DNA of 44,356 nt from Anthropogastromicrobium aceti. GTDB taxonomy: Bacteria > Bacillota > Clostridia > Lachnospirales > Lachnospiraceae. The position numbers and the translations under genes are program-made. Under the pieces are notes generated by a model that saw only the letters and a list, made by a program, of their open reading frames with translations, was not told the origin of the DNA and did no database searches. The stretch is taken from the NCBI RefSeq assembly GCF_025567095.1, contig NZ_JAOQJH010000029.1. One strand, written 5' to 3'. Of the stretch, positions 32,659-41,160 are shown one piece after another. Within the stretch, counting starts at the first letter, position 1; each line of letters begins with the position of its first letter.

Positions 32659-34293
32659 ATGAAAAAGAGAGCAATCGGTTCACTGGTACTGGTATCTGCA
32701 ATGGCGATGGGAAGCACTGGCGCGTTTGCAGCAGATGCGACAAAGAATGCAGACGGAAAGTATGATCCGGAGATTACGATCACAATTGGAAAGCAGCTAG
32801 ATGAAAATACTGGACGCTATGGTGATGGAGAGGATATCAACAAGAATCCAATGACAGAGCTAACAAGAGAGAGCCTTGGTATCAATATGGAGACAACTCT
32901 TCTTGGTGGTGATGCTTCAAACTATGAGACAAAGCTTCGTCTGGCTCTGACAAGCTCCGATGATCTGCCAGATGTGTTCCCTGTTTATTCTGCTCAGTTA
33001 GCAGCTGATATGATTGAATCTGGAATGGTGAAGGATATCACAGATGACATTACGAATTTAATGCCAGATCGCTTAAAGGAAATCTATGACCAGTATCCAA
33101 ATACTTATAGTACTGTAACAAAAGATGGAAAAATTTACGGTATGGCAGTTTCTCCCCACTTAACAGAGGGTGAAGTTATGATTATTCGTCAGGACTGGCT
33201 GGATAATTTAGGCTTAGAGGCGCCAACCACAATTGATGAGTTTGAGGAAGTAATCCGTGCATTCACAGAAGATGATCCAGACGGAAACGGTGAGAAGGAT
33301 ACTTATGGATTTACCTATGAGGGTGATACCATCTATAACAATGGTTGGTGTGCAGATCCTGTGACAATCTTCTCTGTTTATACAGGAAAGAATCTTCCAG
33401 GACAGTGGCAGGAGGATGAGGATGGAAAGCTTGTCTATGGTTCTCTTGACGAAGGAAATAAGAAGGCATTGGAGCGTTTGGCAAGATGGCATGCAAACGG
33501 TTGGACCTTCCAGGAGGCAGCAGCGACAGGTGCATGGGATGCGATGACTCAGTTTACAGAAGGAAAGGCTGGTATCTTTATTGGTCGTCCGTGGTGCATT
33601 GATTCTGTAAAGGATGTCACAAGCGTAGCACCTGATGCAGTTGTAAAGGCATATCCAAATATTCTTCAGGAAAATGGAGAGATGACTTATCAGGATGCAG
33701 AGCTGAATGATGGTTGGTTAATGTTTAATAAGAACTTTAATAACATGGAAGCATTCTTTGAGTACTATGACTGGGCATATAATCCAGCATTTGGAACCGA
33801 TGGATTTAAGTATGGATACTTAGATGGATATGATTATCAGATTCAGGGTGACAAGGTTGTGTTTGATTCTAATCTGTTTGATCCGCCGGTAGCAGATGCA
33901 TTCATGCCAGGTAAGTCAACAGTATTTAAGAACTCCCCAGGATTTAGTGCAATGGAAGCATATGCAGCCGTTAGAGATGGCAAAGAGCCAGAGACAGGTG
34001 CAGAGATTCGTGCAGCAGCTCACTTTGAGAGTTCCTATAATTGTGCAGAAGGCTATGCAATTGCAAATGATTACAAGGAATATCAGAATCCGAGTCTGTT
34101 TAAGGCAGCTCCAACAGCAAGCATGTCCAAGTACTGGGAGCAGCTTCAGACAATGGAGAAGCAGGTTTACACCAACATTATCTATGGAAACGAGTCTATT
34201 GATGCATTTGACAAGTTTGTAGAAGACTGGTATGCACAGGGCGGTGACAAGATTACCGAGGAAGTAAATGAGTGGTATCAGAGCGTGAAGTAA
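32659..34293 (+). CDS. Extracellular solute-binding protein, LplA/YtcQ type, without lipobox
   Basis: This 544-residue binding protein belongs with the two upstream permeases. It has a signal peptide (residues 1-24) ending GAFA-AD, a signal peptidase I site. The lipobox cysteine that anchors Gram-positive binding proteins is absent. The mature protein shows an EF-hand-like loop DPDGNGEKDT (206-215), as in alginate- and uronate-binding AlgQ/LplA proteins, and an aromatic-rich C-terminus. It would deliver an oligosaccharide to the permeases. AAAAAAGGAG precedes the ATG. Retention without a lipid anchor would need another mechanism. Confidence 0.88.
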   Translation: MKKRAIGSLVLVSAMAMGSTGAFAADATKNADGKYDPEITITIGKQLDENTGRYGDGEDINKNPMTELTRESLGINMETTLLGGDASNYETKLRLALTSSDDLPDVFPVYSAQLAADMIESGMVKDITDDITNLMPDRLKEIYDQYPNTYSTVTKDGKIYGMAVSPHLTEGEVMIIRQDWLDNLGLEAPTTIDEFEEVIRAFTEDDPDGNGEKDTYGFTYEGDTIYNNGWCADPVTIFSVYTGKNLPGQWQEDEDGKLVYGSLDEGNKKALERLARWHANGWTFQEAAATGAWDAMTQFTEGKAGIFIGRPWCIDSVKDVTSVAPDAVVKAYPNILQENGEMTYQDAELNDGWLMFNKNFNNMEAFFEYYDWAYNPAFGTDGFKYGYLDGYDYQIQGDKVVFDSNLFDPPVADAFMPGKSTVFKNSPGFSAMEAYAAVRDGKEPETGAEIRAAAHFESSYNCAEGYAIANDYKEYQNPSLFKAAPTASMSKYWEQLQTMEKQVYTNIIYGNESIDAFDKFVEDWYAQGGDKITEEVNEWYQSVK

Positions 34294-34368
34294 TCTTGCA
34301 AAGTAAGTAACCGAAAAAACAAAAAATAAAAAGGTTTCAGCAATCAGAAATGATAGCAGGCCAGAATG

Positions 34369-34454
34369 CCACAAGGACAGGAGAATGCGGTACATCATAT
34401 TCAGTGCCACTTTTCCTGTCCTCTGTGGACTTTGTAAAAAAAATACGCTATACT
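34369..34454 (+). promoter_or_regulatory. Long hairpin overlapping the promoter of the YesMN-type operon
   Basis: CCACAAGGACAGGA (34369-34382) pairs with TCCTGTCCTCTGTGG (34414-34428) with a one-base bulge. It lacks a T run, so terminator function for the binding-protein gene is uncertain. The promoter TGGACT (34426-34431), 17 bp, TATACT (34449-34454) begins in the end of the right arm. Confidence 0.6.
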
Positions 34455-34494
34455 CAGTATAAATTATTTTTTTCAAAGAGGGGGAAATGGGCAG

Positions 34495-36204
34495 ATGAAG
34501 CGAATCAACTCAATCTATCGTATCTTTGTTCTTTTTCTGGCAATTATTGTCGTAAGTTTTTTGATTTTATATTGTTATAGTACGATCAATCTAAAAACTT
34601 CATTGAGAAGAGTGGCGAAGATCCAGATGGAATATTCCTATGATCAGCTAGAGCAAAAAATTAAGGAAATTGAGTTGGAGGCCAGCTCCATTTTGACAAG
34701 AGAAGAGACAAAGCTTTTGCAGGTTGCAATCGTGGATAACGAGGATATTTATAGTTATGTCATGAAGGTAAAAACGATGCAAGAGATTTTTCAGGAAAAG
34801 CAAAAGACCAATTCTGGAATGGCAGAGTTTGATCTTTATTGGCCAGAAGAACAGCGAATTGTTTCAAGCACAACGATAACAAGTATCAAAGGAAAAAAGA
34901 TACTAGATAAGCTTCAGGACAATCAGTGGATTATCAGTGAAAATGAAGTTTATTTTTGCCGTCAGTATGTAACAAAATGGGATGATGACGATGATGAACC
35001 CTACTTAATCATTCGCATGGAGCGTGACTGGTTGTATCGAATCAAAAATATGGCATCTGGTTTTTCGGGTGGTGGAACACTTTGTCTGTTTGGAGATGAG
35101 GAAAGTTTGTTTCCAGTTGACTCAGAAGGAATGCAAATTCAAAATAAGATGAAGGAATTGACGGTTGAGCCTGGTATGCAGGAAATACATGTGAAAAGAG
35201 GTCATTATCAGATTGTAACCTCTGGAATTGCAAGAAACGGCATATCATTAGTGACGTATTATCCACTTAGTAAGATGCTTCTGCCAGTCAACAATATGAC
35301 CTACATTACAGGTGGATTGTTATCGGTTGCACTTCTTTTAGGTGCATTATATCTGGGAATGTATAACCGAAACATTCTTCTGCAGTTAAATATGTTGACG
35401 TACAAATTAAAACGAGTGGAGGATGGAGATTTGACAACACAGATCACAGAACTTCCAGACAACGAATTTTACTATGTGTTTGACCAATTCAATCATATGA
35501 TTGTTCGTATGAACGAGCTGTTTGATGAGACATTGAAGGAGCAAGAGCTTCGTATGCAGGCAGAGCTAGAGCAACTGCAGCTTCAGATCAATCCACATTT
35601 TCTTTATAATAGCCTTTCCTATATTGTAACGGTGGCAGAACAGCCGGATGCTGTGCGCAGTATGGCTGTCCATCTATCTCGATATTATCGATATTGTACA
35701 CAGAAAAAGATGATAACGACAATAAAGGAAGAGGTATCCTATGCGAAATCCTATCTGGAAATCATGGCGATGAGAAAGCGCATTCGCTATACAATTGAAA
35801 TGCCAAAGGAAATTGGGGAGCTTCCGATTATTCCACTGATTCTAGAGCCATTGATTGAAAATGCAATTGAGCATGGATTAGAAGGCTGCGAGAGTGCAAA
35901 ACAGATTGAGATTGAGATTGATTGGACAAAAAATGGTGCAGTCTCATTTGCCATTTCAGATGATGGAGAGGGTATGACAAAAGAGCAGGTGTCCGCACTA
36001 AAAGAGCGTATTTCTCGAAAAGAGCGAAAAGAAGAGGAGAGCGTTGGTCTATGGAATGTAAATCAACGTCTGATTAATTATTATTCAAAATCAGCAGCAC
36101 TAGGATTTAAGAGAAGTCGCTGGGGAGGATTGACTGTATACTTTATGATTCGACCGGAAAAAAAGAAAGAGGAGGAAAGCGATGCAAGTATTGATTGTAG
36201 ATGA
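34495..36204 (+). CDS. YesM-type sensor histidine kinase
   Basis: This 569-residue kinase has an N-terminal membrane helix (IFVLFLAIIVVSFLILYC), an extracellular sensor domain of about 235 residues, a second helix (ITGGLLSVALLLGALYLGMY), a HAMP-like linker, the His_kinase motif LQINPHFLYNSL and an HATPase domain (EPLIENAIEHG, DDGEGM). The family senses extracellular carbohydrates and controls neighbouring LplABC-type importers. It overlaps the regulator gene by 23 bases. Confidence 0.92.
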   Translation: MKRINSIYRIFVLFLAIIVVSFLILYCYSTINLKTSLRRVAKIQMEYSYDQLEQKIKEIELEASSILTREETKLLQVAIVDNEDIYSYVMKVKTMQEIFQEKQKTNSGMAEFDLYWPEEQRIVSSTTITSIKGKKILDKLQDNQWIISENEVYFCRQYVTKWDDDDDEPYLIIRMERDWLYRIKNMASGFSGGGTLCLFGDEESLFPVDSEGMQIQNKMKELTVEPGMQEIHVKRGHYQIVTSGIARNGISLVTYYPLSKMLLPVNNMTYITGGLLSVALLLGALYLGMYNRNILLQLNMLTYKLKRVEDGDLTTQITELPDNEFYYVFDQFNHMIVRMNELFDETLKEQELRMQAELEQLQLQINPHFLYNSLSYIVTVAEQPDAVRSMAVHLSRYYRYCTQKKMITTIKEEVSYAKSYLEIMAMRKRIRYTIEMPKEIGELPIIPLILEPLIENAIEHGLEGCESAKQIEIEIDWTKNGAVSFAISDDGEGMTKEQVSALKERISRKERKEEESVGLWNVNQRLINYYSKSAALGFKRSRWGGLTVYFMIRPEKKKEEESDASIDCR

Positions 36205-36901
36205 TGAGCCATATATGGTAGACTATTTGAGAAAACTGGTCGATTGGGAACAATATGGATTTGAGCATGTCTATACGGCGGGCGGAGGCTCTATGGCAAG
36301 AGATTTGCTAGATAAATATCAGCCAGAGCTTTTGATCACGGATATTCGTATGCCAAAGATTTCCGGACTTGATCTTTGCCGCCATATATTTGAAAGAAAA
36401 TATTCAACAAAGGTAATGATTTTATCAGGCTATGGTGAGTTTGAGTATGCAAAGCAGGCAATTCAGTATGGGGTATCTGAATATCTGCTAAAGCCAATTT
36501 TAAAAGAAGAATTTGAGGAAATTCTTGAAAAAATGTTAGAACGTCATTTTGCAGAAGAAATAAAGAAGCAGGAAAAGACTGGAGATATAGTTCAGGAAGT
36601 GGAGACATATATTAGAGAGCATGTCGAGGAGGATTTGTCGCTAGAACTTCTTGCAGGTGTGGTACATTTAAATCCATCATATTTATCACGCTATTTTAAG
36701 GACAGTACAGGGGAAAATTTGTCAAATTTTGTGACACGCTGTAAGATGGAAAAGGCAGCATGGCTGCTTGAGCATACAGAACAAAAAATTAACGAGATTA
36801 TGCAGCGGCTTGGCTATCAGAAAAGTCAGCACTTTGCAAAGATCTTTAGGGAACAGTATGGAGTTTCACCAAAGGATTATAAGAGAGGGATAAGAAGTTA
36901 A
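36182..36901 (+). CDS. YesN-type response regulator with AraC DNA-binding domain (short form)
   Basis: This 239-residue protein has a receiver with D54 (LLITDIRMP), DDE near residue 7 and K104-type KP, followed directly by a two-helix-turn-helix AraC domain (LSLELLAGVVHLNPSYLSRYFKDSTGENLSNF ... INEIMQRLGYQKSQHFAKIFREQYGVSPKDYK). Most YesN proteins are 350-530 residues with a middle domain; here that part is missing. It likely activates the importer and lyase genes upstream. Confidence 0.92.
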   Translation: MQVLIVDDEPYMVDYLRKLVDWEQYGFEHVYTAGGGSMARDLLDKYQPELLITDIRMPKISGLDLCRHIFERKYSTKVMILSGYGEFEYAKQAIQYGVSEYLLKPILKEEFEEILEKMLERHFAEEIKKQEKTGDIVQEVETYIREHVEEDLSLELLAGVVHLNPSYLSRYFKDSTGENLSNFVTRCKMEKAAWLLEHTEQKINEIMQRLGYQKSQHFAKIFREQYGVSPKDYKRGIRS

Positions 36902-36904
36902 ATA

Positions 36905-36948
36905 AACCCCATCAGGGACGGAAATTATTCCTATCTCTGATGGGGTTT
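36905..36948 (+). terminator. Terminator after the YesN-type regulator
   Basis: AACCCCATCAG pairs with CTGATGGGGTT, extended by a few imperfect pairs, followed by TTTTG. Confidence 0.85.
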
Positions 36949-36996
36949 TGATTAATGTAAATAGTCAAGAGGGTTTAAAAAAATTAAAATGTACTA

Positions 36997-37049
36997 TTGC
37001 ATTTTGAAATGAATGGTGTTATATATGGTAATATCACTAATATGATTAA
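36997..37049 (+). promoter_or_regulatory. Promoter and putative GntR operator of the M20 gene
   Basis: TTGCAT (36997-37002), 17 bp, TATATA (37020-37025). Just downstream, at the expected start of transcription, ATCACTAATATGATTAA (37033-37049) matches 15 of 17 bases of the element before the UroD-like gene. The rest of the 220-base intergenic region is AT-rich with no gene. Confidence 0.55.
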
Positions 37050-37125
37050 AGATGTAGATAATAAAGTTGTTATTACATTATTATAGAGGGATGTAAAGAG
37101 TTATAAATACAGCGGAGGTAAAATA

Positions 37126-38595
37126 ATGGTTGATAAAGCAATATATGAACAGGTTCATCAATGGATGGAAGCTCATAAAGAAAATATGATTCATGATATT
37201 CAGCGAATAGTGAAAATACCTAGTATTTCAAAACCAGAAGAAGAGATAAGACCTTTTGGTGCAGCCTGCAGACAGGTTATTGATGAGATGCTGCAGATTG
37301 GCAGAGAGCATGGATTTTATACGGAAAATTATGAGTACTATGTGGGAAGCATTGGAGAAAAGGAAAAAAAGTGGGATGACATGATTGGCTTTTGGAATCA
37401 TCTTGATGTGGTACCAGTAGGGGAAGGATGGGATTTCGATCCGTTTGGTGCAGAACTAAAAGGTGATTTATTGATTGGCAGAGGCAGTCAGGATAATAAA
37501 GGTCCAGCAATCGGAATGCTGTATGTGATGGAGTGTATTCGCGATCTGAAGCTGCCAGTGGGTCATCAGTTGTGCTTGTTTGTAGGATCCGATGAAGAGA
37601 GAAAAATGGCGGATCTTGAATATTATACCAAGAATCACCCGACACCTGCCCTCTCAATGATTGCGGACTGTGGTTTTCCAGTTTGCTATGGTGAGAAAGG
37701 AATTGTAGAAGGAAAGACAGTTAGTCTTGGAACAATGAGTGAGAGCGTACTGGAATTTTACGGAGGAAGTGCTGGAAATATTATCCCAGATAAAGCAGTT
37801 TTGGCAGTCAAAAAGGACAGTATTACTGAAAAACAGTTGGAAGAACTGAAAGGTTTAAAACAGCCGTCAACAGAGGAATCTTTAATAAGAGTGGAAAAGA
37901 AAGAAGATCGGATTGTTGTAACTGCTAAAGGAAGTGGCGGACATAGTGCATTTCCAGAAGGAAGTACAAATGCAATTCAGGTATTGTGTAAGGCAGTGCT
38001 TTCAGCGAAAATATTAGGAGAGAACGACAGAAAGATAGTGGAGGCAGTTTGCGAAGGTACTTCGGATAATTATGGAGAATCATTTGGCATCCGGTATGAA
38101 GATATTGAATCAGGGCGTTTGACTTGCGTGGGTACCGTGCTGCGATTAAAGGAGAACCATGCAGAGCTGACATTTAATATTCGTTACAGCATCACAGCAA
38201 AGGGTTGTGAGATTACAGAAAAATTGATTAATTATTGGAATGGTAAGGGATTTAAATGGACGACAGATAGCGATTCAGCGCCAAGCTTTTTTGATCCATC
38301 TCATCCGGCAATAGGTGCGCTTACTGAAACATATAATGAATTGACAGACCGAAGCTTAAAGCCATATACAATGGGCGGAGGCACGTATGCAAGAAAACTG
38401 CCAAGAGCATTTGGATTTGGTATTGGCAATATGCCTGAAGCAAAGAAAGAAGAAAGCAGCTGTTTACGACCCGGACATGGCAATGCGCATGGTGCAGATG
38501 AAGTATTGGACTGTGAACGTTTATCGAAGGCATTGGAAATTTACGTAATGGGATTGCTGGCATTAAAGGACGTAAAGCTGTTAGCAGAAAAGTAA
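37126..38595 (+). CDS. M20 family metallopeptidase (Sapep/PepV-like)
   Basis: This 489-residue enzyme has the dinuclear zinc site of M20 peptidases: H92 and D94 in WNHLDVVP, D123 in SQDNKGP and the catalytic pair E157-E158 in GSDEERKMADLEYY, with the C-terminal metal residue in RPGHGNAHGADE. A dimerisation insert lies between. Members remove residues from short peptides or acyl-amino acids. The ribosome site GCGGAGG precedes the ATG. The promoter carries the same operator-like motif as the UroD-like gene, so a shared pathway is likely, though its substrate is unknown. Confidence 0.88.
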   Translation: MVDKAIYEQVHQWMEAHKENMIHDIQRIVKIPSISKPEEEIRPFGAACRQVIDEMLQIGREHGFYTENYEYYVGSIGEKEKKWDDMIGFWNHLDVVPVGEGWDFDPFGAELKGDLLIGRGSQDNKGPAIGMLYVMECIRDLKLPVGHQLCLFVGSDEERKMADLEYYTKNHPTPALSMIADCGFPVCYGEKGIVEGKTVSLGTMSESVLEFYGGSAGNIIPDKAVLAVKKDSITEKQLEELKGLKQPSTEESLIRVEKKEDRIVVTAKGSGGHSAFPEGSTNAIQVLCKAVLSAKILGENDRKIVEAVCEGTSDNYGESFGIRYEDIESGRLTCVGTVLRLKENHAELTFNIRYSITAKGCEITEKLINYWNGKGFKWTTDSDSAPSFFDPSHPAIGALTETYNELTDRSLKPYTMGGGTYARKLPRAFGFGIGNMPEAKKEESSCLRPGHGNAHGADEVLDCERLSKALEIYVMGLLALKDVKLLAEK

Positions 38596-38602
38596 AAAAG
38601 AC

Positions 38603-38663
38603 TTGTTTTTTATTAGGGAATAATGTATATATAAAGTATATATCATATTACTGATATGATTAG
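38603..38663 (+). promoter_or_regulatory. Promoter and putative GntR operator of the UroD-like gene
   Basis: TTGTTT (38603-38608), 17 bp, TATATA (38626-38631). Downstream is the inverted repeat ATCATAT-TACTG-ATATGAT (38642-38660), whose right part extends to ATTACTGATATGATTAG (38647-38663), shared with 37033-37049. A GntR regulator is encoded 1 kb downstream. Confidence 0.6.
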
Positions 38664-38703
38664 TGAAAATATCAAAAATAGAAACCAAGGAAGGAGATTT
38701 TAA

Positions 38704-39681
38704 ATGGATAAGAGAACAAGAGTGCTTGCAGCAATGAATGGAGAAAAGGTGGATCATGTTCCAGTTGGATTTTGGTTTCATTTTGGCGGGGATGAAGCTA
38801 TGGGTGAGGCTTGTGTGAATGCACATTTAAAGTATTATAGAGAGACTGATCTTGATTTTGTAAAGATCATGTGTGATGGCTATTTTCCATTTCCGCTTCC
38901 GCTGATTCGTAAAGCAGAGGATTGGAATCGCGTAAAGCCATTAGAGGCTGATGATCCGTTTATCACAGAGCAGGTAGATCGTGCAAGGGCAATTGTAAAA
39001 GAAATTGGAAGCGAGCGCTGTGTATTTTATAATGTATTCGCACCATTTTCTTCTCTGCGTTTTGGAGCAGGTGCAGTTGGATTGAGTGAGGAGCAAGTAA
39101 TGGAGCATGTACGCAGTGATCCAAATGCAGTAATGCGCGCACTTGATGCAATAGCACAGAGCAACGCGTTGCTAGCAGAGAAACTGATTACTGAGGCTGG
39201 ATGTGATGGTGTTTACTACTGTGTTCAGAGTGGTGAGCCGAACCGCTTTAAGCCAGAAGAGTATCGTAAAATTGTTAGACCAAGTGATCTGTATGTATTA
39301 GAGCATGCAAACCGCTTTTCTGAAAATAACATTATGCATATGTGTGGATGGTCTGGAGAGCCGAATCAGATTGAGCTGTGGCAGGATTATCCGATAAAGG
39401 TTGTAAACTGGGCTGTATTTGTAGAAAATATGACACTGGAACAGGGCCGTAAGTTCTTTGGCGGAAGAACATGTCTGGGTGGATACGAGACTCATTGGGA
39501 TGGTCGTATTCAGCAGGGTATTATTTACCATGGAACAAAGGAAGAACTTCAGGATTACACCAGAGAATTGATTCTGAACCATGGAAAGTTAGGTTTAATG
39601 CTGGGCGGTGACTGTACAATTGATGCCAAGATCGATTGGGAAAGACTTCGTTGGATTGTAGAAGCTGCAAGAAGCCTTTGA
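38704..39681 (+). CDS. Uroporphyrinogen decarboxylase-like protein (MtaA/URO-D superfamily)
   Basis: This 325-residue TIM-barrel protein starts MDKRTRVLAAMNGEKVDHVPVGFWFHFGGDEA, the pattern of URO-D superfamily proteins. It has no other heme-biosynthesis genes nearby. Such stand-alone clostridial members are more often corrinoid methyltransferase-like or uncharacterised catabolic enzymes than true HemE. NIMHMCGWSGEPN is a candidate metal-binding motif of methyltransferase members. It is followed 28 bases later by the GntR gene. Confidence 0.8.
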   Translation: MDKRTRVLAAMNGEKVDHVPVGFWFHFGGDEAMGEACVNAHLKYYRETDLDFVKIMCDGYFPFPLPLIRKAEDWNRVKPLEADDPFITEQVDRARAIVKEIGSERCVFYNVFAPFSSLRFGAGAVGLSEEQVMEHVRSDPNAVMRALDAIAQSNALLAEKLITEAGCDGVYYCVQSGEPNRFKPEEYRKIVRPSDLYVLEHANRFSENNIMHMCGWSGEPNQIELWQDYPIKVVNWAVFVENMTLEQGRKFFGGRTCLGGYETHWDGRIQQGIIYHGTKEELQDYTRELILNHGKLGLMLGGDCTIDAKIDWERLRWIVEAARSL

Positions 39682-39709
39682 ATCATTTGAGTCGTAATGG
39701 AGATAAACA

Positions 39710-40384
39710 ATGACAGATAAGAAAAATATATTTTCAAAAAGTAAGAAGCAGCTTTTATCAGAAAAAATTCATGATGAAATTTTGGAAATGATAATAAAGA
39801 ATGCAACAGATGAGGATATGGTTTTAAACGAAGGACGCTTGATGGAAGTCTTTCAGGTTAGCAAAGCACCTGTAAGAGAAGCCCTTATAAAACTGTGTGC
39901 GGAAGGTGTGTTGCAGAGTGTGCCTCGATATGGCTATTTGGTGATCCGACAGCAGGAAAAGGACAAGCGAGAAGTAAGCAGAATGCGCGTTCTTCTGGAA
40001 CTGGAAGCACTCAAAGAAGGGTATGAGGAGATTATTCAGTATCATTTGCCAGAACTTTTGCAGCAGATTGAGGGCATTAACGGTGCAAAGCAGATCGATG
40101 ATGTCTGGGCAATTTGGGAGGATAACTGTGAATTTCATTTGCAGCTGGCATCGTATTCGAAGAATCGTCTTTTGCTTCGCTATTTGCAGGAAACGATGGA
40201 TCGCCAGAAAAGAATATATGCTCAGCAGGCATGGGAATCTCAGAAAACATTGAAGGCAATATTTAATGATAATTCTCATAAGCGTATTTGGAAAGAATTG
40301 TCGAACCACAATCTGGAACAGGCTTTGCAGTGTCTTGAAAAAGATATTTCTCAACAATCTGATGAAGGAATTATGCAAATGTAA
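39710..40384 (+). CDS. GntR family transcriptional regulator (FadR/FCD subfamily)
   Basis: This 224-residue regulator has an N-terminal winged helix (IIKNATDEDMVLNEGRLMEVFQVSKAPVREALIKLCAEGVLQSVPRYGYLV) and an all-helical FCD effector domain (CEFHLQLASYSKNRLLLRYLQETMDRQ). It probably represses the two preceding genes through the operator-like motif described at 37033 and 38642, with a pathway metabolite as effector. That link is inferred from position. Confidence 0.9.
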   Translation: MTDKKNIFSKSKKQLLSEKIHDEILEMIIKNATDEDMVLNEGRLMEVFQVSKAPVREALIKLCAEGVLQSVPRYGYLVIRQQEKDKREVSRMRVLLELEALKEGYEEIIQYHLPELLQQIEGINGAKQIDDVWAIWEDNCEFHLQLASYSKNRLLLRYLQETMDRQKRIYAQQAWESQKTLKAIFNDNSHKRIWKELSNHNLEQALQCLEKDISQQSDEGIMQM

Positions 40385-40411
40385 AAATTTAAACATGAAA
40401 GGCAGAGTATT

Positions 40412-41053
40412 ATGATTTCAAGAAGTGAATATCGCGGCTGCGTAAAAGCAAATGTTTTAAAGGAAGACTGGGACACCACACTCGCCCAGACAAAGACACT
40501 TGTGCAGGAACAAAAGGAGCAGAACAAGGTACTGACTGTATGTTTGTATCAGCATAAAAATATGTTATTTCTGTATATGGAAACATTACAGGAAGGTATT
40601 TGCCCAGAGACACTTTTTGCACCATTAGCACCTTATATGGAGCAGTGGCCAGAGGAAAACGGATTAACACCATGGGCACCTATGTATCATATTTATCATC
40701 ACAGTATTCCAGGTGATGTTTCTGAGTGGGTAAAAGAGCGTGCTGCAAATGAGAATCGCATTGGTCGTATTGCATTTTTAAAACCAGAAAAGCTGTTTTC
40801 TTACACTTATTGGCATTATGCAATTGTTCAGGAAGGATTGCTTAAGGGAGATAAATATCAGTATATATCACTGCATGAAAATGTTCTGTTTTCGTATTTT
40901 GAGGAGCCGCGTCACAACGTAAATATTACAGGAAAAGAGGAAGAATCAAAAGTAATAGAGGGTTGGATGGCAGTCGACCCGGAGAGTCATTTTGATCGTG
41001 AAAAAGCTTGCGGAAACAACTTCCTTGTAATTGATCCGATTATGATTGTGTAA
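40412..41053 (+). CDS. Small protein resembling L-rhamnose mutarotase (dimeric alpha/beta-barrel)
   Basis: This 213-residue cytosolic protein has a C-terminal half (RIGRIAFLKPEKLFSYTYWHYAIVQEG, then YISLHENVLFSYFEE and GWMAVDPESHF) that follows the pattern of RhaM/DUF718 mutarotases, with a conserved tyrosine-histidine-glutamate arrangement. The N-terminal half shows a similar order (LYQHKNMLFLYMET) and may be a duplicated domain. It would then interconvert anomers of an imported sugar. The resemblance is by eye and could be wrong. It follows the GntR gene by 27 bases. Confidence 0.6.
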   Translation: MISRSEYRGCVKANVLKEDWDTTLAQTKTLVQEQKEQNKVLTVCLYQHKNMLFLYMETLQEGICPETLFAPLAPYMEQWPEENGLTPWAPMYHIYHHSIPGDVSEWVKERAANENRIGRIAFLKPEKLFSYTYWHYAIVQEGLLKGDKYQYISLHENVLFSYFEEPRHNVNITGKEEESKVIEGWMAVDPESHFDREKACGNNFLVIDPIMIV

Positions 41054-41070
41054 TTACAAAAAAATCTAAA

Positions 41071-41111
41071 GCCCATACTGGCTCGCTTTAACGAAACGGA
41101 TCAGTATGGGC
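41071..41111 (-). terminator. Terminator between the mutarotase-like and MFS genes
   Basis: GCCCATACTG (41071-41080) pairs with CAGTATGGGC (41102-41111). The minus-strand side continues TTTAGATTTTTTTG, so it mainly stops the MFS transcript but could act on both. Confidence 0.82.
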
Positions 41112-41160
41112 TAAAATTATGTGTGAAAATTATGGAAAGTATTTGTGCTTTTACTTGCTC

